Source: CAVTJL01 sp963735065 (lineage in GTDB: Bacteria > Pseudomonadota > Alphaproteobacteria > Geminicoccales > Geminicoccaceae). Taken from it: 64,000 nucleotides of DNA. Where the stretch lies: contig CAVTJL010000004.1 in NCBI GenBank assembly GCA_963735065.1, positions 744,001-808,000 on the forward strand, written 5' to 3'. Below, in pieces: positions 32,190 to 41,029 of this stretch. Position numbers and translations under genes: made by a program. How positions within the stretch are numbered: the stretch's first letter is position 1; every line of letters begins with the position of its first letter. The notes beneath the pieces are model-generated. The model was not told the DNA's origin. It worked only from the letters and a program-made list of their open reading frames with translations, and did not search any database.

Positions 32190-33145
32190 CAGAGCGCGAC
32201 GAGGCCATTCTGGTCTTTCTCGATCGCGCCGGCTGGGGCCAGGCGCCTCGCCGCCCGGTCGCCGCTGACTGGTCCACGCGCCGCTACGAGCGCCTCGCGA
32301 TGGATGATCGTACGGCGATCCTGATGGACGCGGACGGCGTTTCTCTCGACGCCTTCGTGCGCATCGATCGCTGGCTTCGCGCGCAGTGCCTTCATGCCCC
32401 GGCAATCCTGGCCGAGGATGCAACGGCGGGCCTGCTGCTGCTCGAGGATCTGGGCGACGATCTGGTGGCGCGAGCTATCGCCCGTGGCGCCGACGAGCGG
32501 CTTCTCTACGAGCTGGCACTGGCGGCTATCCTGCGCTTCCAGGAGCCGCCGCCGCCAGCCTTCCTGCCGCCCATGACCGATGCGGTGCTGCTCGGGCTGC
32601 TCGACCTCTTCCTCGATCTCGAGGAGGTCTCGCTCACCGACGCCTTGCGCCAGGAGTTCGCATCCGTCTGGACCGGGCTCCTGCCGCTTGCCCGCCTGGG
32701 TGGCGAGGTTTTCGTCCATCGCGACTATCATGCCGAGAACCTGCTCTGGCTGCCGGAGGAGCGCGGTCTGCAGCGGCTGGGCGTCATCGACTTTCAGGAC
32801 GCGTTCGTCGGACCCGCCCTCTATGACCTGGTCTCGCTCGTCCATGACGCGCGCCGGGACCTCGACCCGGCCGTCGCCCGGGCCGTCGTCGAGGCCTATC
32901 TCTCGGCACGGCCGGGCCTGGACGCCGAGAGGCTGCCCGAGGCGATGGCCATTCTCTCCGCCCAGCGCGCCATGCGGATCTTGGGCGTGGCGGGGCGGTT
33001 GGTCCGGGTGCAGGGAAGGCGTCTTCCCGAAGCCCTGATCGCCCGCGTCGAGGGCCATCTCCGCTCGGCCCTGCTGCATCCCACGCTCGGGCCACTGCGA
33101 GACTGGTGTGGGGAAGCCTACCCGCGGGCCGTCGTCTCCCGCTAG
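32186..33145 (+). CDS. Aminoglycoside-phosphotransferase-fold sugar kinase (AmgK-like)
   Basis: A 319-residue kinase of the APH/choline-kinase fold. The catalytic loop is FVHRDYHAENLLWL and the metal-binding segment is LGVIDFQDAFVGP. Proteins at this position between tsaE and addB are usually AmgK, which phosphorylates N-acetylmuramate/N-acetylglucosamine at the anomeric carbon in cell-wall recycling, and are paired with the uridylyltransferase MurU. Here MurU is not present next to it. The GTG overlaps the tsaE stop (GTGA). Confidence 0.8.
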   Translation: MTERDEAILVFLDRAGWGQAPRRPVAADWSTRRYERLAMDDRTAILMDADGVSLDAFVRIDRWLRAQCLHAPAILAEDATAGLLLLEDLGDDLVARAIARGADERLLYELALAAILRFQEPPPPAFLPPMTDAVLLGLLDLFLDLEEVSLTDALRQEFASVWTGLLPLARLGGEVFVHRDYHAENLLWLPEERGLQRLGVIDFQDAFVGPALYDLVSLVHDARRDLDPAVARAVVEAYLSARPGLDAERLPEAMAILSAQRAMRILGVAGRLVRVQGRRLPEALIARVEGHLRSALLHPTLGPLRDWCGEAYPRAVVSR

Positions 33146-33154
33146 AGTGCACCG

Positions 33155-36094
33155 ATGGCTGGCGTTCTCACCATTCCGGCGCATCGTCCCTTCCTGGACG
33201 ATCTGGCCGAGGGGCTGATGCGCGAGGGGCCGCAACGCCTCGCCGATCATCTTGTCCTCCTGCCCAGTCGCCGCGCCTGCATCGCTCTCAGGGACACCTT
33301 CCTTCGTCTGGGTGACGGCCGTCCGATGCTGCTGCCACGGCTGGCGCCCGTCGGCGATCTCGACGCCGACGACCTGTCGCTCGACCCGGTGAGTGAGCTT
33401 GCGATCCCGCCGGCCCTGCCGGAGGTTCGCCGTCAGCTTCTTCTCACGCGCCTCCTGGCGGCACGGCTCGCCGCCGAGACCCAGGGCGAGGCGCTGTACA
33501 ACCAGGCCGTCCGCCTGGCCGGCGAGCTTGCCGCCTTTCTGGACGAGATGCAGACCGAGGAGGTCGGGCTCGACAGGCTCGAGGGCCTCGTGCCGGACGA
33601 GCTGGCCGAGCACTGGCAGCGCACGCTGGCGTTTCTGGGCATCCTCCGGGACGCTTGGCCGGCAGTGTTGGCCGAGGAGGGCCGGATCGATGCGGCCTCG
33701 CGTCGAAACGCCCTGCTGCACGAGGTGGCGCTCAGCTGGCAGAGGAAGCCGCCGGCGCGACCCGTCGTCGTTGCAGGCGTCGTCGGCAGCGTGCCGGCGG
33801 TGGCGAGCCTCTTGGCCGTCATCGCCCGTCTGCCCGAGGGCCGCCTCGTGCTTCCGGCGCTGGACCTAGGCCTCGACGAGGACGGCTGGCTGGGACTTCC
33901 GCCCAGTCACCCGCAATGGGCGCTCCGCCGCCTGCTGGGGCTCGTCGGCGCCGAGCGGGGGGAGGTCCGCCTCTGGCCGCGCGGCAGCACGCCCGGAAGC
34001 CCGCCTGGGCGGGCGCAGCTTCTTTCCCGCGCGCTCCGGCCGGCGGAGAGCGCCTCGGTCGACACGGCGGCGGCGCTCCCGGCCGGGGCGATGGCGGGGC
34101 TCGAGATCGTCGAGGCGCCCGATCACGCGGCCGAGGCACTGCTGATCGCGCTCAGGCTCCGGCACGCGATCGAGACGCCGGGGCGCCGCGTGGCCCTGGT
34201 CTCGCCGGACCGCAACCTCGCGCGCCGGGTCGCGGCCGAGCTGACCCGCTGGGGCATTCAAGCCGACGACAGCGCCGGCCGCCCACTCGACCAGACGGCG
34301 CCTGGCAGCTTTCTTCTCCTTGCTGCGCACCTTCTCGTCGACGACGCATCGCCCTCCGTGCTGCTCGCCGCGCTGAAGCATCCGCTGGCCGCGGGCGGGA
34401 TGGGCCAGCGCGCGTTCCGACAGCTTACGCGCTCGCTCGAGCGCCGGCTCCTGCGCGGCCCTCGGCCGCCTGGCGGCATCGCGGGTCTGATCACGCTCCT
34501 GAGCGAGCGCAGCGATGAGCCCGAAGGCCTCCGCGCGTTCCTCGAGCGGCTGAAGGGGCTGATGGAGCCGGCACGGCGAGCCTTCGGCGGCGGCGAAGCA
34601 CCCCTTGCCGCTCTGCTCGAAGCTCACCTTGGCTTTGCAGAAGCCCTCGCAACCGATGAGAATGGCTCGGTGGACGAGCTCTGGGCCCGCGAGGCCGGCG
34701 AAGCCGCTCAGCGCTTTCTACTCGCCCTCGCCGAGGCGGCGGGCGACTTCGGCCCGCTGCCGGCCGCGGCCTATCCTGCCGTGCTGGCCGTGCTGATGGC
34801 GCGCGAGGGCGTACGGCCGCGGGCGCCCGGCCATCCCCGCATCGCCATCCTAGGGCAGCTTGAGAGCCGGCTCGTGCAGGCCGATCTGGTCGTGCTGGGC
34901 GGCCTGAATGAGGGTGCCTGGCCGCCGCAGGTGGATTCGGGGCCGTGGCTCAACCGGCGCATGCGGGCGCAGCTTGGCCTGCCGCCGGTCGAGCAGCGCC
35001 TGGGCATCGCCGCGCACGATTTCGTCACGGCCGCGGTCTCACCGGAGGTCGTGCTGAGCCGGGCGCGCAAAGACCATGCCGGCGCGCCCACGACACCGTC
35101 CCGCTGGCTGGCACGGCTGCAGGCGCTCCTGCGCGCGGCCGGCCGCGAGACGGCGGTCGCGTCCTCGCCCGAATGGTCCGGCTGGGCCCGACGCCTTGAC
35201 GAGCCGCGGGAGCCAGGCTGGCCTCATCCCATCCGGGCCCCAGAGCCGCGCCCGCCGCGTGCTGCGCGGCCCCGCGAGCTCTGGGCCACGGATGTCGAAG
35301 CGCTGATGCGCAATCCCTACGGCGTCTATGCCCGGCGGATCCTTCGGCTGAGGGAGCTCGAGCCTATCGATGCCGATCCGGGTGCGGCCGAGCGCGGCCA
35401 GATTATCCATGCCGCCCTGCAGAGCTTTGTTCAGAAATGGCCCGGCGAGCTGCCGGCCGAGCCGCTGGCCGCCCTGCTCGAGACGGGAAGGGAGCTCTTC
35501 GCCGCGCGCGAGCACCGCCCGCAGGTCATGGCGATCTGGTGGCCGCGCTTTGTGCGTATCGCCGAGTGGCTGGCCAGGACGGAGGAGGAGCGGCGCGCAG
35601 GGCTGCTCCGGGTGATGGCCGAGCTCGAGGGCAGCCTCGAGCTGGCCCCCCAGGGCGGCGCCTTCCGCATCCGCGCCCGCGCCGACCGGATCGAGATCGG
35701 CCGTGACGGCAGCGTCGCCATCGTCGACTACAAGACCGGCAATCTCCCCGCCCCCGGCCAGGTCGAGCGCGGGATCTCGCCGCAGATGCCGATCGAGGGA
35801 CTGATCGCGGCCGGCGGCGGCTTCGCCGGCATCCCGGCGCAGGATCCGGCGGGCCTTGTCTACTGGCAGCTCAAGGGCGGCGAGCCTTCCGGCGACGAGC
35901 GGCCCGCCGCGGGCGTCAGGGCCGATCTCGCCGTCATTCTCGCGCAAGCGCGCGAGGGCCTCCTGCGCCTGATCGAGCATTTTGATCGTCCAGAGACGGC
36001 CTATGTGGCCGTGCCACGTCCCGAGATCGCGCCCTTCCACGACCCTTACGAGCATTTGGCCCGCGTCGCCGAGTGGCGGAGCAGCGAGCGATGA
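33155..36094 (+). CDS. addB: Double-strand break repair protein AddB
   Basis: A 979-residue subunit of the AddAB helicase-nuclease that resects DNA ends for RecA. The alphaproteobacterial form is recognised by the N-terminal LVLLPSRRACIALRDTFLR and a C-terminal PD-(D/E)XK nuclease with GQIIHAALQSF and VAIVDYKTGNLPAPGQ. The ATG at 33155 is 9 bases after the kinase stop, and the gene ends in an ATGA overlap with addA. Confidence 0.95.
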   Translation: MAGVLTIPAHRPFLDDLAEGLMREGPQRLADHLVLLPSRRACIALRDTFLRLGDGRPMLLPRLAPVGDLDADDLSLDPVSELAIPPALPEVRRQLLLTRLLAARLAAETQGEALYNQAVRLAGELAAFLDEMQTEEVGLDRLEGLVPDELAEHWQRTLAFLGILRDAWPAVLAEEGRIDAASRRNALLHEVALSWQRKPPARPVVVAGVVGSVPAVASLLAVIARLPEGRLVLPALDLGLDEDGWLGLPPSHPQWALRRLLGLVGAERGEVRLWPRGSTPGSPPGRAQLLSRALRPAESASVDTAAALPAGAMAGLEIVEAPDHAAEALLIALRLRHAIETPGRRVALVSPDRNLARRVAAELTRWGIQADDSAGRPLDQTAPGSFLLLAAHLLVDDASPSVLLAALKHPLAAGGMGQRAFRQLTRSLERRLLRGPRPPGGIAGLITLLSERSDEPEGLRAFLERLKGLMEPARRAFGGGEAPLAALLEAHLGFAEALATDENGSVDELWAREAGEAAQRFLLALAEAAGDFGPLPAAAYPAVLAVLMAREGVRPRAPGHPRIAILGQLESRLVQADLVVLGGLNEGAWPPQVDSGPWLNRRMRAQLGLPPVEQRLGIAAHDFVTAAVSPEVVLSRARKDHAGAPTTPSRWLARLQALLRAAGRETAVASSPEWSGWARRLDEPREPGWPHPIRAPEPRPPRAARPRELWATDVEALMRNPYGVYARRILRLRELEPIDADPGAAERGQIIHAALQSFVQKWPGELPAEPLAALLETGRELFAAREHRPQVMAIWWPRFVRIAEWLARTEEERRAGLLRVMAELEGSLELAPQGGAFRIRARADRIEIGRDGSVAIVDYKTGNLPAPGQVERGISPQMPIEGLIAAGGGFAGIPAQDPAGLVYWQLKGGEPSGDERPAAGVRADLAVILAQAREGLLRLIEHFDRPETAYVAVPRPEIAPFHDPYEHLARVAEWRSSER

Positions 36095-39000
36095 GCGCCG
36101 GCGGGATTGTCCAGGCGGGCCCCACCTCGGCGCAGCGGCGCGCGGCCGATCCTTCCCGCTCTGTCTGGGTCACGGCCAATGCCGGCACCGGCAAGACGCG
36201 CGTCCTGGCCGACCGCGTGCTGCGGCTCCTGCTCGAAGGGGCCGAGCCCGAGAGCATCCTCTGCATCACCTTCACGAAGGCCGCCGCGACGGAGATGGTG
36301 GCGCGCATCGAGCGCCGCCTCGCCGCCTGGGCAACGGCCTCGGACGAGGAAGATCTCGCGCGGGAGATCGAAGATCTAACGGGTGCCACGCCCGACCCGC
36401 AGCGGGTCGCAACAGCGCGACGGCTCTTCACGCGCGTGCTCGACCTGCCGCGTGGGCTGGGCGTCATGACGATCCACGCCTTTTGCGGCACGCTCTTGCG
36501 CCGCTTTCCGCTCGAGGCGGAGGTGGCGCCGCATTTCGAGACCATCGACGAGCGCACCGCCGCCGAGCTGATGGCCGAGGCGCGGGAGGCGGTGCTGGCG
36601 GCGGCGCGCGACGCGACGACGCCGCTGGGCCGCGCGGTCGAGATTCTGACCGTCACGCTCGCCGAGACCACGCTCGTCGAGGCCCTCTCGGAGATCATGG
36701 GCCAGCGGGTCCGTCTGCTGCGCACCGTCGAGCGGCATGGCGGGATAGCGGGGCTGCTCGATTCCATCGATGACGCGCTGGGTGCTCCTCGGGGCGTCAC
36801 GCCGCACCAGCTCGTCGAGCGCGCCTGCGCGGACGGCGTCTACGATGCGCGAGCGCTGGTCGACGCCGCCAACGACCTCGTTCGCGGCAGCGCCACCGAC
36901 CAGGATCGGGGGCGGCGCGTCCTGGCATGGCTGAACGCCGCCCCCGATGACCGGGTCCGCCTGTTCGAGACCCACTGCCGCTGCTTCCTCAAGGCCGACG
37001 GCGACGGCCTTGCCCGGCTGGCCACGAAGCAGGTTCCCGAGATCGCCGTTCGCGCGCTCGTCGCCGAGCAGGCCCGGCTGCTGGCCGTGCGGGATGACCT
37101 GAAGCGGCTTCAGATCGCGCTCCGCACGCGAGCGCTGCTCATCGCGGGCCTTGCGGTCGTCGAGGCCTACGAGGCGCGCAAGCGCCGAGAAGCGGCTCTC
37201 GACTACAACGACCTCATCGAGCGCACGAGGAGGCTGCTCGCAGCACCGGGTCAAGCTCAATGGGTACTCTACAAGCTCGACCAGCGGATCGACCATGTGC
37301 TCGTCGACGAGGCCCAGGACACGAGCCCGGAGCAGTGGGAGATCGTCGAGCGCCTGACCGCGGAGTTCTTCGCGGGCAAAGGATCGGCGCAGCGGCCACG
37401 CACCGTCTTCGTGGTCGGCGACGAGAAGCAGTCGATCTACAGCTTCCAGGGTGCGGATCTCGGCAATCTCAGACGGGTCCGCGCCCGGCTCGAGGGTGCC
37501 GCCCAAGGTGCCGGGGCACCGCTCCATGCGGAGGCGCTCGAGATCTCGTTCCGCTCGGTCCCGGCAGTGCTGAGGCTCGTCGACGGCGTCCTGGCCGAGC
37601 CGGAGGCGCAGGCAGGCGTGGTCGAGGGGAGCGCCGTTCTTCGGCACGAGACGAGCCGAGTGGACGAGGCGGGCCTGGTCGAGCTATGGCCCCTGGCCCA
37701 GCCGGCGGAGGCCGAGGCCGATCCCGAGCCTTGGGCCTTGCCGGACCTGCCGCGGCCATCGGATGACCCTGCCAAGCGGGTCGCCACCGCCATCGCCCAG
37801 ACGGTCCAGGGCTGGCTGCAGGCACGCGAGATTCTCGAGAGCGCCGGCCGCCCCATCCGCGCCGGTGACGTCTTGATCCTTCTCTCCCGCCGCGGGGCGA
37901 TGCAGGAGCTGCTGATCCGGACGCTGAAGCGCACCGGCGTGCCGGTGGCGGGCGCCGATCGGCTGGCGCTCACCGACCATATCGCGGTGAAGGATCTGAT
38001 GGCCCTCGGCCGGGCGCTTCTTCTACCCGAGGACGACCTCACCTTCGCCTGCCTGCTCAAGAGTCCGCTGGTCGGCCTGGACGAGGAGGCGCTCTTCGAA
38101 CTCGCCTGGAATCGCGGGGCCTCGAGCCTGATCGAGCGGCTGCGCGCCGGCGCCGCGGCCCGACCCGAGCGATTCGGCGTCGCCTACGAGCGCATCCGCG
38201 GCTGGCTGCAGCGGGCCGACTTCATGCCGCCTTTCGAGCTTTTCTGCCGCGTTCTGGGCGAGGAGCGAGGCCGTGAGCGCCTGCTCGCCCGCCTGGGCCC
38301 CGATGCGGCGGAGCCGATCGAGGCCTTTCTCGGCCAAGCCCTCGCCTATGAGCAGGGACATCCCTCGTCGCTCGAGGGCTTCATGCACTGGCTCGATCTA
38401 GGCGACCAGCAGCTCAAGCGCGATCCCGAGCAGGCGGCGGACGCGGTGCGGGTGGTGACGGTGCACGGGGCGAAGGGGCTGGAGGCGCCGATCGTCATCC
38501 TGGCGGACGCCGGGCCACAGGGCCGACCGCCGAGCGGCCGGCTGCTCTGGCATCAGGGGCTCGAGCTGCCGTTCTGGCGCGCGCCCAAAGCCGAGCGCGA
38601 CCCGCTTACCGAGGAGGCTGCAAGGAACGAGGCGGACCGGCTGGCCGAGGAGCGCTCGCGCCTGCTCTACGTGGCCCTGACGCGCGCGCGCGATCGGCTC
38701 TATGTGGCCGGCTGGCAGAGCAAGCGCGAAGGCAAGGACGCCTGCTGGCACCAGATCGTCGGACGGTCGATGGCCGGGCTGAGCGGTGTCGTGACCGAGG
38801 AGCGGGCGCTCGGCCCCGAGCTTTCCGGCGAGGTGCTCAGCCTCCGCAGCGGGACGCCGGCTGACCTCTTGGCAGGCTCGGACGTGCAGCAGGAAGCTGA
38901 AGGTGCCCTGCCCTCATGGGCGCTCCAGCCTGCCGGTCCGGAGACGGTTCCTCCGCGGCCGCTCGCGCCCTCGCGTCTGGGCGACGAGCCGCCCGTGGCC

Positions 39001-39567
39001 TCCCCGGTGGGCCCCGACGCCGCTCGCCGTGCCCGCGTGGGCATCCTCGTCCACAAGCTCCTGGAGCTGCTGCCCGAGGCGGCGGCATCGGAGCGATCGG
39101 CACTCGCGGAGGCATGGCTCGCGCGGACCGCACCCGAGCTTTCGGCTGTCGAGCGCGATGCCCTCGTGCGGCAGGTGTTGCAGGTCATCGAGCGGCCGGA
39201 TCTCGCCAGCATCTTCGGCCCAGGCTCGCTCGCCGAGCAGTCGATCGCCGGGCTCGTAGGCGGGGTCGCTATCAGTGGGCAGATCGATCGGCTGGCTGTC
39301 GGCCCCGACACCGTCATCGCCGTCGACTTCAAGTCGGGCCGCGGCGCACCTGCCCGGCCAGAGGCGATCCCCAGGCTCTATGTTCGCCAGATGGCGGCCT
39401 ACCGCGCCCTGCTGACAGCCCTCTATCCGGACCGTGCGATACGCTGCGGACTGGTCTGGACAGCCAGCGGAGAGGTCACCTGGCTGCCAGACGAGCTCAT
39501 TGGCAGGGATGCGTTGCGCATGGAGGATACTGCATTGCGGGGGCGCGCTTCTGGGGACGCTCCTTGA
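36091..39567 (+). CDS. addA: Double-strand break repair helicase AddA
   Basis: A 1158-residue UvrD/RecB-type helicase-nuclease. Walker A is ANAGTGKTRVLADR near residue 35, motif II is VLVDEAQDTSPEQW, and later helicase motifs include VVTVHGAKGLEAPIVIL and RLLYVALTRARDRLYVAG. The C-terminal nuclease is marked by DTVIAVDFKSGRGAP. The ATG at 36091 overlaps the addB stop; a slightly earlier in-frame start at 36073 is less likely. Its stop codon lies inside a -35 box that appears to serve trxA. Confidence 0.96.
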   Translation: MSAGGIVQAGPTSAQRRAADPSRSVWVTANAGTGKTRVLADRVLRLLLEGAEPESILCITFTKAAATEMVARIERRLAAWATASDEEDLAREIEDLTGATPDPQRVATARRLFTRVLDLPRGLGVMTIHAFCGTLLRRFPLEAEVAPHFETIDERTAAELMAEAREAVLAAARDATTPLGRAVEILTVTLAETTLVEALSEIMGQRVRLLRTVERHGGIAGLLDSIDDALGAPRGVTPHQLVERACADGVYDARALVDAANDLVRGSATDQDRGRRVLAWLNAAPDDRVRLFETHCRCFLKADGDGLARLATKQVPEIAVRALVAEQARLLAVRDDLKRLQIALRTRALLIAGLAVVEAYEARKRREAALDYNDLIERTRRLLAAPGQAQWVLYKLDQRIDHVLVDEAQDTSPEQWEIVERLTAEFFAGKGSAQRPRTVFVVGDEKQSIYSFQGADLGNLRRVRARLEGAAQGAGAPLHAEALEISFRSVPAVLRLVDGVLAEPEAQAGVVEGSAVLRHETSRVDEAGLVELWPLAQPAEAEADPEPWALPDLPRPSDDPAKRVATAIAQTVQGWLQAREILESAGRPIRAGDVLILLSRRGAMQELLIRTLKRTGVPVAGADRLALTDHIAVKDLMALGRALLLPEDDLTFACLLKSPLVGLDEEALFELAWNRGASSLIERLRAGAAARPERFGVAYERIRGWLQRADFMPPFELFCRVLGEERGRERLLARLGPDAAEPIEAFLGQALAYEQGHPSSLEGFMHWLDLGDQQLKRDPEQAADAVRVVTVHGAKGLEAPIVILADAGPQGRPPSGRLLWHQGLELPFWRAPKAERDPLTEEAARNEADRLAEERSRLLYVALTRARDRLYVAGWQSKREGKDACWHQIVGRSMAGLSGVVTEERALGPELSGEVLSLRSGTPADLLAGSDVQQEAEGALPSWALQPAGPETVPPRPLAPSRLGDEPPVASPVGPDAARRARVGILVHKLLELLPEAAASERSALAEAWLARTAPELSAVERDALVRQVLQVIERPDLASIFGPGSLAEQSIAGLVGGVAISGQIDRLAVGPDTVIAVDFKSGRGAPARPEAIPRLYVRQMAAYRALLTALYPDRAIRCGLVWTASGEVTWLPDELIGRDALRMEDTALRGRASGDAP

Positions 39568-39591
39568 CGCCCCAAAAGCGATACCCATAAA
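39564..39591 (+). promoter_or_regulatory. Predicted sigma70-type promoter of trxA
   Basis: TTGACG (39564-39569, 5/6 to consensus) and CATAAA (39586-39591, 4/6) are 16 bases apart. The -35 box overlaps the addA stop codon. The predicted 5' UTR is about 50 bases, so trxA can be expressed independently of addBA. Confidence 0.55.
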
Positions 39592-39646
39592 GTCATGACG
39601 CACGCTCGCGGCGTGCAGCCGCCAGCGACCAGCACGGGGATTACCC

Positions 39647-39967
39647 ATGGCCATCATCAAGACCTCCGACACCTCCTTCGAGAAGGACGTGCTGAAGGCC
39701 GAGAAGCCGGTCATCGTCGATTTTTGGGCCGAGTGGTGCGGCCCCTGCAAGATGATCGCCCCGCACCTCGAGGAGCTCGAGAAGGAGCTCGGCGACAAGG
39801 TGCAGGTCGTGAAGGTCAACATCGACGACAATCCGCTGACGCCGACCAAGTATGGCGTGCGCGGCATCCCGACACTCATGCTCTTCAAGAGCGGCACGGT
39901 CGCCGCAACCAAGGTCGGCGCCCTGCCGAAGCGGCAGCTCGTCGAATGGGTCCAGGAGAGCATCTGA
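39647..39967 (+). CDS. trxA: Thioredoxin
   Basis: A 106-residue cytoplasmic disulfide reductase. The active site is WAEWCGPCKMIAPH, with Cys31 and Cys34, and the cis-Pro loop is GIPTLMLFKSG. The N-terminal MAIIKTSDTSFEKDVL is typical of alphaproteobacterial TrxA, which conventionally follows addA. A long GC-rich hairpin follows downstream. Confidence 0.97.
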   Translation: MAIIKTSDTSFEKDVLKAEKPVIVDFWAEWCGPCKMIAPHLEELEKELGDKVQVVKVNIDDNPLTPTKYGVRGIPTLMLFKSGTVAATKVGALPKRQLVEWVQESI

Positions 39968-40023
39968 CCCCTATCCGCTGACCGGCCGACAGTGCCGGCC
40001 GGTAGCAGCTGAAAGCAGCACCG

Positions 40024-40065
40024 CGAGAGGCCCCGCCACCAAGCGAAAGGTGGCGGGGCCTCTCG
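40024..40065. terminator. Long perfect hairpin downstream of trxA
   Basis: A 17-bp perfect stem pairs CGAGAGGCCCCGCCACC (40024-40040) with its complement at 40049-40065 around the loop AAGCGAAA. It begins 57 bases after the trxA stop. It is a very stable terminator-type structure, although only TCGT follows rather than a T-run. It is symmetric, so it could work in either direction. Confidence 0.75.
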
Positions 40066-40195
40066 TCGTGTGCGCAGCCGCTCGTTGTCGTCGGCGCGGC
40101 GACGGTCTGTCGTCGACGGGGTGGTCGCGCCGGGCGTATGCGATGCCATCTAATGCCGGAAGGCCCGCGATGATGGGCCCGATCCGGAGAGATCG

Positions 40196-41029
40196 ATGGA
40201 CCACGCCATTCCTTCGACGATGCAGCTGGGCTCGGTGTGCCTCACCGTGGCTGACCTCGAGCGCGAGGTGGCCTTCTACGCCGGCCCGATCGGGCTCGAG
40301 CTGATCGAGCGCGCGGGCGACCGGGCACGGCTTGGCATGGACGGCCGGCCGATCGTCGAGCTGGTGTCGGACCCGCGGGCCGAGCGCGACCCGACCGCGG
40401 CCGGCCTCTATCACTTGGCGATCCTGGTGCCGACGCGGGCAGCGCTCGGACAGGCCCTGCTGCGGCTGGACCGCCATGGCGTCCAGCTGACCGGCGCCGC
40501 CGACCACCGGGTGAGCGAGGCGGTCTATCTCAACGATCCGGAAGGCAACGGTATCGAGATCTATCGCGACCGGGAGCGCGCCTCGTGGCTGCAGGACGGC
40601 CACATCGTGATGAGCAACACGCGCCTCGACTTCCCGGGTATCATCGTCGAGGGCGAGGCCGCGGGCCCGGCGGAGGTGATGCCCTCCGGCACCTCTTTGG
40701 GCCACATGCATCTGGAGACGCAGGACCTGCCCGCTACCCGCGACTTCTATGTGGATCGCCTCGGCTTCGATCTGATCGTGGACTGGCGCCAGGCCCTCTT
40801 CATGAGCGTGGGCGGCTACCACCACCACCTGGGCGCCAATGTCTGGGAAGGCCGCAGCCGCCCGCGGCGTCAGGGCGAGCGCCTGCTCGGGCTCAGGCAC
40901 TACACAATGCTGCTCGATGATGCGGACGCGGTGAACCGGGCGGGGGATGCCCTGCACGCTCCACGAGACGCCGACGGCGCGGTGCTGCTCGGCGACCCCT
41001 CGGGAATCGAGGTGCGGATCGCGGCCTAA
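40196..41029 (+). CDS. VOC family extradiol dioxygenase, CatE-like (catechol 2,3-dioxygenase)
   Basis: A 277-residue protein with two vicinal-oxygen-chelate modules. The second module keeps a plausible Fe(II) triad: His in LGHMHLETQD, His in GGYHHHLGAN and Glu in GIEVRIAA. The first module has SVCLTVADLEREVAFY and ends NGIEIYRDR. The YHHHLGxNxW pattern is typical of CatE-type enzymes that cleave catechol meta to the hydroxyls. The stop overlaps that of the TPP enzyme by 4 bases (convergent). Confidence 0.82.
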   Translation: MDHAIPSTMQLGSVCLTVADLEREVAFYAGPIGLELIERAGDRARLGMDGRPIVELVSDPRAERDPTAAGLYHLAILVPTRAALGQALLRLDRHGVQLTGAADHRVSEAVYLNDPEGNGIEIYRDRERASWLQDGHIVMSNTRLDFPGIIVEGEAAGPAEVMPSGTSLGHMHLETQDLPATRDFYVDRLGFDLIVDWRQALFMSVGGYHHHLGANVWEGRSRPRRQGERLLGLRHYTMLLDDADAVNRAGDALHAPRDADGAVLLGDPSGIEVRIAA

